This document shows, one piece after another, positions 7,649-14,642 of a DNA stretch of 19,473 bases. The stretch spans positions 1 through 19,473 of the forward strand of contig JAEWFX010000018.1 of the NCBI GenBank assembly GCA_023388605.1, given 5' to 3'. The DNA comes from Bacillota bacterium. Lineage in GTDB: Bacteria > Bacillota > Clostridia > Saccharofermentanales > DTU023. Position numbers and translations under genes: made by a program. Under the pieces are notes generated by a model. It was not told the DNA's origin, did not search any database, and saw nothing but the letters and a program-made list of their open reading frames with translations. The stretch's first letter is position 1; every line of letters begins with the position of its first letter.

Positions 7649-7677
7649 TTAACTATGAATTGAACACGGTCTATAAT
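7649..7677 (+). promoter_or_regulatory. Candidate promoter between the purine permease and mgtE
   Basis: TTAACT (7649-7654) and a perfect TATAAT (7672-7677) are 17 bases apart. A start near 7684 would place the following hairpin at the very 5' end of the transcript. It may therefore drive an attenuated mgtE message, or be a chance match. Confidence 0.4.
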
Positions 7678-7687
7678 GCAAAAGAAC

Positions 7688-7719
7688 ACCAAAAGAGCAC
7701 CACAGGGTGCTCTTTTGGT
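7688..7719 (+). terminator. Terminator-like hairpin after the purine permease
   Basis: ACCAAAAGAGCACC (7688-7701) pairs with GGTGCTCTTTTGGT (7706-7719). The GC core GAGCACC/GGTGCTC is flanked by AAAA and TTTT, so it can act as a short-tract intrinsic terminator in either direction. A weaker hairpin TACGACC-ATG-GGTCGTA (7623-7639) lies directly after the permease stop and lacks a T run. Confidence 0.65.
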
Positions 7720-7778
7720 ATCTACCAATCTATGTGTAGTCTATACTAAGATAAAGTACCACCAAGTTCGGAGGTAAT

Positions 7779-9134
7779 ATGGACAACGAAGCAAGATTAG
7801 ATTATCTCGAGGAATTGCTCAAAAATCAGGACTATCGCAAATTGCGTGAATCTTTAGTTGAGGACAATGAGGTCGATGTCGCTATGTTCATCGAGGAATT
7901 GCCTGAGCATGAGGCTTTGGTTGTCTTTAGATTATTACCTAAAGATATGGGTGCTTTGGTCTTTTCCCATCTCTCCAGTGAAGCCCAGCAAGATCTAGCC
8001 AAAGCTTTTTCTGATCAAGATTTAAACGATATGTTGGAACGTCTCTATGTCGATGATGCTGTCGATTTTTTAGAGGAGATGCCGGCGAATATAGTGCGTC
8101 GTATATTACAGCTCACTAGACCAGAACGACGACTGTTGATCAATCGTTATCTGCAATATCCGGAAGATTCTGCTGGAAGTATCATGACCGCGGAATTTAC
8201 AGATCTCAAAAGGGAGATGTCAGTACGACAGGCAATCAACCGTATCCGTTTGCACGGTGAGGATCGTGAGACGATATATACCTGTTATGTGACAGATCAA
8301 AACCGCCGTCTAGAAGGTGTTATCTCTGTCAAAACTCTACTCTTAGCTGAAGATGATGATATGATCGCAGACCTGATGGAGAGTGATGTCATCAATGTAA
8401 ATACCAGTACTGACCAAGAAGAAGTAGCTCGTATTTTTTCTCGCTACGATTTCCTATCTCTACCAGTCACTGACCATGAAGGACGTTTAGTAGGTATTGT
8501 CACCATCGATGATGCTGTAGACGTAATGGAAGAAGAGGCCACAGAAGACTTTGAGAAGATGGCGGCGATCACGCCATCTGAAAAACCATATCTCAACATG
8601 TCGGTTTGGGAGAATGCCCGCAAGAGGATTGTTTGGCTGATGTTGTTGATGGTTTCCAGCATGATCACCGGCGGTATTATCGAGAGTTACGAAGCTTCTT
8701 TCACACAGTTGCCCATCTTAGTGGCTTTCATCCCCATGTTGATGGATACGGGTGGCAATGCTGGCTCACAGACAAGCACCATGTTAATTCGTGGTATGGC
8801 CTTGAATGAAATCAGCATCAAGGATATCGTCATCGTTATCTGGAAAGAGATACGTATTGCGCTTTTGGTAGGCACGGCTCTCTCAGCAGTCAACTTCATA
8901 CGTATTTATTTTTTCTATGAAAAAAATATGACTCTAGCATTGACGGTGTCTCTAACCTTAGCGGCGACTGTCTTTATGGCGAAATTAGTCGGAGCTATTT
9001 TGCCATTGCTAGCAAAGACATTGAAGCTCGACCCAGCAATCATGGCGGCACCTCTGATAACTACCTTAGTCGATGCAGGTTCTCTAGTAGTCTATTTTAG
9101 AATAGCTCACCTGATGATCAAGAACTTCGCTTAG
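7779..9134 (+). CDS. mgtE: Magnesium transporter MgtE
   Basis: This 451-residue membrane channel is gated by cytoplasmic Mg2+. It has an N domain of helical repeats (about 8-130), two CBS domains (about 137-195 and 200-255) and five membrane helices (about 284-304, 312-335, 357-377, 387-410, 421-446). The pore signature FIPMLMDTGGNAGSQTST is present (317-334). Asp432, in TTLVDAGSL of the last helix, corresponds to the Mg2+-selecting Asp of Thermus MgtE. GGAGG lies 5 bases before the ATG. No M-box (ykoK) leader fits in the short upstream gap. It is a single gene ending at a strong palindromic terminator. Confidence 0.96.
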   Translation: MDNEARLDYLEELLKNQDYRKLRESLVEDNEVDVAMFIEELPEHEALVVFRLLPKDMGALVFSHLSSEAQQDLAKAFSDQDLNDMLERLYVDDAVDFLEEMPANIVRRILQLTRPERRLLINRYLQYPEDSAGSIMTAEFTDLKREMSVRQAINRIRLHGEDRETIYTCYVTDQNRRLEGVISVKTLLLAEDDDMIADLMESDVINVNTSTDQEEVARIFSRYDFLSLPVTDHEGRLVGIVTIDDAVDVMEEEATEDFEKMAAITPSEKPYLNMSVWENARKRIVWLMLLMVSSMITGGIIESYEASFTQLPILVAFIPMLMDTGGNAGSQTSTMLIRGMALNEISIKDIVIVIWKEIRIALLVGTALSAVNFIRIYFFYEKNMTLALTVSLTLAATVFMAKLVGAILPLLAKTLKLDPAIMAAPLITTLVDAGSLVVYFRIAHLMIKNFA

Positions 9135-9174
9135 ACTCGCTTATTGTCGAATACATATTTTTATATAATTCAGT

Positions 9175-9213
9175 GAATAAAAATACACCATGGCATGCCA
9201 TGGTGTATTTGCT
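9175..9213. terminator. Bidirectional terminator between mgtE and the amino-acid permease
   Basis: AAATACACCATGGC (9181-9194) and GCCATGGTGTATTT (9197-9210) make a perfect 30-base palindrome. On the minus strand it runs into TTTTTATT, a good tract for the permease gene. On the plus strand it ends TATTTGCTTT, which can serve mgtE. Confidence 0.82.
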
Positions 9214-9229
9214 TTAGAGCTATAGCAGT

Positions 9230-10672
9230 TTATTTGTTCTGACGTCTGGCGATTTGCGGCAAGATCAAGCCGAGCAAGACTAGTACGATAGGTGTTACGA
9301 TATTCATCACCAATTTGAAGGTGTCATCACTGTACATACCTAGGAGACAGCAAGCAGCGGTGATGAAGAAGCACCAGCCACCCATCAACTTACCGAGAAC
9401 GGTGGACTTGGTGAAAGTGTATTCAGCACGTTCTTTGGCGACCATTTTCTTGAGACCCCAGTAAGCTAAGAAAACCCACAGATAGCGGATCGGCATACAT
9501 ACGGAGTTGAGTTTGATCAGCCACTTGACCATGTCTTGTACGCCTTCGATACCGAAGGTAGGGATAATCAAGAGGATCAAGACTATGACGGTGACCATGT
9601 AGACGCCGTTCACATAAGAACCGTGTTTATTTTGTTTATATAGAGATTTGGGTATGAACTGACTGTCTGAAGACTCGATCAACATACGCAGAGGAGCATC
9701 GATGGAGAGGATCATGACAGCCACTTGACTGATTAGGATGGACAGAGCATAGATGACGACGAAGAGGTTGCCGACACCGTACCAGTCACCTAAGATGCGG
9801 AAAGCTTTATAAGCACCGTTGGCGATGAAGTCTTTGTCCGGGTTAGTAGGATCAAACATCAAGGCGAGAGCAAATGTACCTAATAGAGCAGCTAAGACAA
9901 CCATCGATGTCATGAAGATAATGCCGCGAGGGAAGCCCTTACCGGGATCCTTGGTTTTGTTTACATAAGGTGAAATCTTCTCACAACCACCTACTGCGAA
10001 GATCAACACTGACAATGAAGTGATGTATTCGAAGTTAAAGGTGGGTATCAGAGAGTTGCTGTTGAGCGGTATGTGATTGATCTGCACTTTATCACCGAGG
10101 AAGATGGGAGCAGATACAGCCATCAGAATGAAGAGAAATGACATCACAAGACCAGCGAAACCTGCCAATGAAGTGATGGATTTCAAAACTCTGACACCGC
10201 GCAAGGTGAGGAAAACGACCACTAAGAAGATCAGGATACAGACGATCTGTACATATTCGATCTTAAATTCTTCGGTCGCTTTAGGTGAACCCCAGATAGC
10301 CCAGCTAGCAGCTATGACGGTATTGAGAGGTTTTTGTGCAATGTAGGGCATGTGCACTACCCAATAGGTCCATCCAGCATAGTAGGCTAACTTTTTGTTG
10401 AAGGTTGCATCGATCCAAGAAGAAACACCGCCGCCTTTGGTCTTGAAAGTCGAACCCAATTCACCGACCATCAGTGAATAAGGTACAAAATAAAGAGCGA
10501 AGACCAAGATCCAGCTGAAGCCGACTTGGATACCGTGGAAATAGCCGTAGCCGTTGATTACGTTGCCGAATCCCCAAACAGTCATAAATGCCATCAATGC
10601 CAGGGATTTCCAGGTCAACAATTTTTGGTTTAGATCGTAAGGTACCTTGGGTACCTGTTCACTTGTTTTCAT
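9230..10672 (-). CDS. APC superfamily amino-acid permease
   Basis: This 480-residue polytopic membrane protein has about 12 hydrophobic helices. The first helix region is FMTVWGFGNVINGYGYF (29-45) with the glycine-rich break typical of APC transporters. ELGSTFKTKGGGVSSWI (71-87) matches the conserved second-helix to helix-3 region of the amino acid/GABA antiporter branch. The overall look recalls the YjeM/GadC-like permeases of Firmicutes, but substrate cannot be read from sequence. The ATG follows AAGGTAGGT (minus strand, 10681-10689) by eight bases. It is a lone gene, divergent from the M28-like lipoprotein gene, with no decarboxylase or deiminase neighbour that would suggest an antiport partner. 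Confidence 0.9.
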   Translation of the reverse strand: MKTSEQVPKVPYDLNQKLLTWKSLALMAFMTVWGFGNVINGYGYFHGIQVGFSWILVFALYFVPYSLMVGELGSTFKTKGGGVSSWIDATFNKKLAYYAGWTYWVVHMPYIAQKPLNTVIAASWAIWGSPKATEEFKIEYVQIVCILIFLVVVFLTLRGVRVLKSITSLAGFAGLVMSFLFILMAVSAPIFLGDKVQINHIPLNSNSLIPTFNFEYITSLSVLIFAVGGCEKISPYVNKTKDPGKGFPRGIIFMTSMVVLAALLGTFALALMFDPTNPDKDFIANGAYKAFRILGDWYGVGNLFVVIYALSILISQVAVMILSIDAPLRMLIESSDSQFIPKSLYKQNKHGSYVNGVYMVTVIVLILLIIPTFGIEGVQDMVKWLIKLNSVCMPIRYLWVFLAYWGLKKMVAKERAEYTFTKSTVLGKLMGGWCFFITAACCLLGMYSDDTFKLVMNIVTPIVLVLLGLILPQIARRQNK

Positions 10673-10781
10673 TTTAGAAAACCTACCTTATTTAGGATTT
10701 GATTCAATTGTACTATAGTAAATTTGACAGTGAGAATAATTTTAAGAATGTTGCACAAATAAATTCAGTGAGTTAGTCGTG

Positions 10782-10790
10782 TGTTAAAAT
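10782..10790 (+). promoter_or_regulatory. Extended -10 element just before the M28-like gene
   Basis: TG-T-TAAAAT (10782-10790) ends nine bases before the ATG at 10800, so transcription would begin within a few bases of the start codon. A perfect TTGACA at 10724-10729 has no -10 box at proper spacing. Confidence 0.4.
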
Positions 10791-10799
10791 AATTGAGAT

Positions 10800-12218
10800 A
10801 TGAGAGACAATCAAAGTAATTTTCAAATAAGAATATTAGCGTTGTCGCTGAGTGTTTTATTCAGTGTTGTCTTAGTGATTGGCTGCAAAAAACAAACGGC
10901 TAATACTGAGACTAGTTCGTCTGTAATCACCGATACTGAAGGAACAGATACTGCTAGCACAGAAACAGCTAGTACCAGTGAGCAGGATGTTTCAGCTACC
11001 ACCACCAAACAAGAAGAGAGTTGGCTACAAAAACTCAAGCATCTGATCAAACCTGAAGCAGAAGAACAAGATAATAAAAAGCCGGCACGTTTCGGTAATT
11101 GGGGAGAACAATTAGCTACTGAGTTCGCTCAGTCATTCCCGGACCGTTACGCTGGCAGTGATCAGGAAAAACTCGCAGCGGATTACTTAGCTGACAAATT
11201 GACTAAGCTCGGTTATGAAGTCGAGAGACAAGAATTCAGCTATGAGTACGATTATGAGAATTATGCTTCACAGAATCTAGTGGTGACCATACCAGGTATA
11301 GGCTTCCGCGCCAAAGAATTGAGCATATTCGCACATAATACTAAGAAGATTGAGTTACCTGAGGATGTCAATAGACGTACCATCATTGTCGGTGCTCATT
11401 ACGACACCCCTAAAGCCAGTGCGCTAGAAGGCGTTGACTACATTCCTGACGGTATTCACAACAATGCAGCAGGCGTAGCTAGTTTGATGACTTTCGCTAA
11501 GCAAGCTTTAGTCAATAAACCCGGATATACAGTGAAATTGGTCTTCTTCGGTGCGAGCAACGCCGACTACGCAGGAGCCAATGCTTTTTTGAATTCTATG
11601 TCTGAAGAGGAAATCGCCTTGACTGATTGTATGTACAATGTCGACAGCATCTACGCTGGCGATAAAGTCTACATGCATTCGGGCTGGAATTCTCTATCAG
11701 AAGACGGCACCAAGAAGTATGACATGCGTCGTAAACTTTATCAGATCACAGATCTCTATTACCAATACTTGCTGTACACCAATAATAATTTTGAGGTATA
11801 CACCAATCAGAGTCTTGGCTCTGTAGATTTCTATGATGACGGTGGCAGTGAAGTATACCGTGAATGGACAAAGCACAGCGGTGATCATACACCCTTTGAT
11901 AAGGCCAATATCCCCATAGTTTTCTGTGAGTCCTATGACTATAACCCTGATATAGATCGACAGAATAAAGAGACGCAAGACCCTCAGTTCTCAGAAGTTA
12001 ATGGTTATATTTCGGGCAGTGGCATGGATTCATCTGAGATGCTCAATAGCTACTATGCAGAACAGGCCGTCGCTCAGAAATCTTTATTAGACGAAGAGGA
12101 TGAAGAAAAAGAACAGAATCGCATCATCGAGCGTCTTGAGAATAGAATCAACAATGTGGCATTTCTGCTATTAGAAGCCTCGCGTATCTATTCCGAAGAC
12201 AGTGATTTAGCTGAATAA
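10800..12218 (+). CDS. M28-peptidase-like lipoprotein, probably inactive
   Basis: The 472-residue protein has a lipoprotein signal with lipobox VIGC and Cys29, a Ser/Thr/Glu-rich linker (30-95) and an M28 Zn-aminopeptidase-like fold (about 100-380). It ends with an acidic, charged tail and a possible helix. Of the M28 metal sites, His200 (GAHYDT), Asp282 (YNVDS) and His363 (SGDHTPF) are kept. The bridging Asp is Asn221 (GIHNNAAG), and the catalytic/ligand Glu-Glu pair is Ser253-Asn254 (FFGASNADYAG). Normal hydrolysis is therefore unlikely; a binding or scaffold role is inferred. The ATG has almost no ribosome binding site. It lies 29 bases before the NfeD gene, likely in one operon. Confidence 0.85.
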   Translation: MRDNQSNFQIRILALSLSVLFSVVLVIGCKKQTANTETSSSVITDTEGTDTASTETASTSEQDVSATTTKQEESWLQKLKHLIKPEAEEQDNKKPARFGNWGEQLATEFAQSFPDRYAGSDQEKLAADYLADKLTKLGYEVERQEFSYEYDYENYASQNLVVTIPGIGFRAKELSIFAHNTKKIELPEDVNRRTIIVGAHYDTPKASALEGVDYIPDGIHNNAAGVASLMTFAKQALVNKPGYTVKLVFFGASNADYAGANAFLNSMSEEEIALTDCMYNVDSIYAGDKVYMHSGWNSLSEDGTKKYDMRRKLYQITDLYYQYLLYTNNNFEVYTNQSLGSVDFYDDGGSEVYREWTKHSGDHTPFDKANIPIVFCESYDYNPDIDRQNKETQDPQFSEVNGYISGSGMDSSEMLNSYYAEQAVAQKSLLDEEDEEKEQNRIIERLENRINNVAFLLLEASRIYSEDSDLAE

Positions 12219-12247
12219 TTGTTTACATATTTCAGTTAGGAGATTTT

Positions 12248-12682
12248 ATGAGCTATTTGATTTGGTTGGCTATCGCCGCCGTTCTCCTGATCGTTGAAGC
12301 TATGACAGTGAATATGGTCACAGCTTGGTTCGCTGGCGGAGCTCTGGTAGCGATGATTTTATCTGTTTTGGATCTAGCTATCGAAGTGCAGATAATCAGC
12401 TTTTTGATTGTCTCTGCTATTTTGTTGGCGCTTTTCCTGATTGTAGTAAAACCACGTCTCAGTGCTAAGAATAAGGTTGTTGAACCTACCAATGCAGATC
12501 GCCTGATCGGATGTCACGGCATCGTAAGTTCGACTATCGACAACCTCCACAATAGCGGACGTGTGGAAGTCAAAGGCCAAGATTGGAGTGCCCAGAGCAT
12601 TGATGGTTCAACCATCACAGTCGGCACTGAGATTGTGGTCAAAGAAATCAAAGGTGTAAAATTAATTGTCACAGCGTTGTGA
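12248..12682 (+). CDS. Short NfeD family membrane protein
   Basis: This 144-residue protein has three hydrophobic helices in the first 67 residues and a C-terminal OB-fold domain (about 82-144) with the family pattern LIGCHGIVSSTI, GRVEVKGQDWSAQS and VKGVKLIV-like end. It is the short NfeD form without the ClpP-like serine protease domain, like E. coli YbbJ. Such proteins bind or support SPFH partners, and an SPFH gene follows 17 bases downstream, as in E. coli ybbJ-qmcA. AGGAG lies 5-6 bases before the ATG. The missing protease domain makes the protease-like gene just upstream of interest. Confidence 0.92.
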   Translation: MSYLIWLAIAAVLLIVEAMTVNMVTAWFAGGALVAMILSVLDLAIEVQIISFLIVSAILLALFLIVVKPRLSAKNKVVEPTNADRLIGCHGIVSSTIDNLHNSGRVEVKGQDWSAQSIDGSTITVGTEIVVKEIKGVKLIVTAL

Positions 12683-12699
12683 TAGAAAAGAGGTAGTAT

Positions 12700-13632
12700 A
12701 TGTTGATGACTTTTGCAATAGTGCTCCCATCTCGTGGATTTTTGATCGCACTGGTAGTCATATTGGCAATACTCTCACTGATCGTTAAGAATGTGCGTGT
12801 TGTTCCTCAAGCGACTACTTACATCATTGAACGTCTAGGTACATATAATGCTACTTGGACGACGGGCATACATGTTAAATTGCCTTTTGTCGATAACATC
12901 GTCAAAAAGCTTTCGCTCAAGGAGAGAGTGGCTGACTTCCTACCTCAAGCGGTTATCACAAAGGACAATGTCACTATCCAGATCGATACAGTTCTGTTCT
13001 ATCAGATCGTCGATCCGAAACTATATACTTACGGCATCGAGAATCCCATACTAGCGATTGAGAATCTCTCAGCCACAACTTTACGTAATATCATCGGTGA
13101 TTTGGAATTAGATGAAACTCTGACTTCGCGTGATGTCATCAATATGCGTATGCGTACCATGCTCGATGAAGCCACTGATCCTTGGGGCATCAAAGTCAAT
13201 CGTGTAGAGTTGAAAAATATCATCCCGCCACGTGAAATTCAGACAGCTATGGAACGTCAGATGAAAGCTGAGCGTGAACGCCGTGAAAATATATTGCGCG
13301 CAGAAGGTACTAAGGAAGCGGCGATCCGGGTAGCAGAAGGTGAGAAGGAAGCTGTGATCCTGCGTGCTGAAGCCATGAAAGAACAAGCCATAAAAGAGGC
13401 AGAAGGTAAAGCAGAAGCCATCCTCAAGATCAATGAAGCAAAAGCTAAGGGTCTGCAGATGCTCAAAGATGTACAGGCAGATCGAGCTCTTATTTCTCTG
13501 AAAGGTTTGGAGACTATGGAGAAAGTTGCCGACGGTCAAGCAACTAAGATCATAGTGCCTTCTGAATTACAGAGTCTAGCAACTGCTGGCGTAACCCTCA
13601 AAGAGATGTTCGGTGAGAAAAAACAAGACTGA
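12700..13632 (+). CDS. SPFH/stomatin family membrane protein (QmcA/paraslipin type)
   Basis: This 310-residue protein has one N-terminal membrane helix (about 10-29) and an SPFH domain (about 32-190) with VPQATTYIIERLGTY and LPFVDNIVKKLSLKER. A long Ala/Glu/Lys heptad-like coiled coil follows (about 190-265), with repeats of the form AEGEKEAVILRAEAMKEQAI, then a short tail. It should oligomerise into membrane microdomain scaffolds. Length agrees with E. coli QmcA (305). GAGG lies six bases before the ATG. It follows its NfeD partner directly and shares a TGATG overlap with the next gene, showing co-translation. Confidence 0.94.
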   Translation: MLMTFAIVLPSRGFLIALVVILAILSLIVKNVRVVPQATTYIIERLGTYNATWTTGIHVKLPFVDNIVKKLSLKERVADFLPQAVITKDNVTIQIDTVLFYQIVDPKLYTYGIENPILAIENLSATTLRNIIGDLELDETLTSRDVINMRMRTMLDEATDPWGIKVNRVELKNIIPPREIQTAMERQMKAERERRENILRAEGTKEAAIRVAEGEKEAVILRAEAMKEQAIKEAEGKAEAILKINEAKAKGLQMLKDVQADRALISLKGLETMEKVADGQATKIIVPSELQSLATAGVTLKEMFGEKKQD

Positions 13633-14639
13633 TGCAGATTAGACATATTGTAAAGTCGGTAGCCGCAGTTTGCACTGCGGCTACTGTTTTACGAGAACAA
13701 TGCGGTTTTTCAAATAAGTTGTTGAGAGAGCTCAAGTACGGTGGAGTGCTCCTGATCAACGGTGTCTCATCTCGTCTAAAGACTAGAGTGAGAACAGGCG
13801 ATGAATTGATCTGTGATCTGCCTTTTGATTGTGCTTCGATCAACGCTAATTCCGAGATACAAATTCTCTATGAGACACCGTGGTGGATAGCTGTCTATAA
13901 ACCAGCAGGCATGATTACCCATCCCACTACCGGTCATCCGGACAATACGCTTACAGACCTTCTCAGCGATGATGCTCTAAGTCCAGTAACCAGATTAGAT
14001 AAACATACCTCGGGTATTGTCCTGATCGCTAAATGTGGGCATAGCCATCATCAATTGAGCAAAATAGCCTATGATAAGATTTATCTCGGTGTAGTTGAAG
14101 GTTTGGTAGATAGTGAGTCTGGTATTATCGATGCTCCGATTGGGCGTTCGGATTTCAGTTATCTGACACGTATTGTCCACCCACTCGGCAAGACGGCACG
14201 TACAGGATTTTGGCGCATAGCCACGAATGAAGAGGAGAATGTATCCTTGCTGGCTTTCCAACTCTACACTGGCCGTACACATCAAATTCGTGTGCATCAA
14301 CTCTGGGAAGGTTATCCATTAGTCGGTGACATGCTCTATGGCAGTCAGTTTCTATCTTCAGATAGTTTGGTGCAGAGACCGCCCGTACGTTTTTTTCGTT
14401 TAGATTGGCCGAGAGATTACAGTGAATACCCTGTGAGTAGAGTGCGGCCAGGTCGTTGTATTGATAAAAACTCTGATCCAGCACCTAAACACTGCGGTCA
14501 GTATCTTCATTGTTATCAGCTGAATTTCTGTGACCCCTTCAGCCAACAGCAAATAGAAATAAAAGCTGAGATACCTATTTATTTTAACCAGTATTTTTCG
14601 ACAGAAACTCTTAATTCGATTAAATTGATCAAAGATTGA
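13632..14639 (+). CDS. RluA/RluD family pseudouridine synthase
   Basis: This 335-residue enzyme converts uridine to pseudouridine in rRNA or tRNA. An S4-like RNA-binding part (about 15-62, SNKLLRELKYGGVLLINGV) precedes the catalytic domain. The catalytic Asp is Asp123 in VTRLDKHTSG; the other family block is TGRTHQIRVH (213-222). The C-terminal segment QYLHCYQLNFCDP matches the usual RQxLHAxxLxFxHP, but about 45 more residues than I expect separate it from GDMLYG. The start overlaps the SPFH stop (TGATG). A strong hairpin lies inside codons 10-18. Which RNA position it modifies cannot be told. Confidence 0.92.
   Translation: MQIRHIVKSVAAVCTAATVLREQCGFSNKLLRELKYGGVLLINGVSSRLKTRVRTGDELICDLPFDCASINANSEIQILYETPWWIAVYKPAGMITHPTTGHPDNTLTDLLSDDALSPVTRLDKHTSGIVLIAKCGHSHHQLSKIAYDKIYLGVVEGLVDSESGIIDAPIGRSDFSYLTRIVHPLGKTARTGFWRIATNEEENVSLLAFQLYTGRTHQIRVHQLWEGYPLVGDMLYGSQFLSSDSLVQRPPVRFFRLDWPRDYSEYPVSRVRPGRCIDKNSDPAPKHCGQYLHCYQLNFCDPFSQQQIEIKAEIPIYFNQYFSTETLNSIKLIKD
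13659..13690 (+). terminator. Terminator-like hairpin inside the 5' end of the pseudouridine synthase gene
   Basis: GTAGCCGCAGT (13659-13669) pairs perfectly with ACTGCGGCTAC (13674-13684) around TTGC, followed by TGTTTTAC. It begins 27 bases after the SPFH stop but within the next reading frame. The encoded residues still fit the family start, so it may be a coding hairpin acting as a partial attenuator. Confidence 0.5.
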
Positions 14640-14642
14640 ATT

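Noticed and set aside
10711..10720. Palindrome TACTATAGTA between the amino-acid permease and the M28-like gene
   Set aside because: Short and AT-rich; may be part of a -10 box, but not enough to call an operator.
12374..12580. Minus-strand open frames in nfeD and the SPFH gene (also 13108-13539)
   Set aside because: They are antisense shadows of clear membrane-protein genes, with low-complexity or Cys/Phe-rich translations typical of reversed codons.
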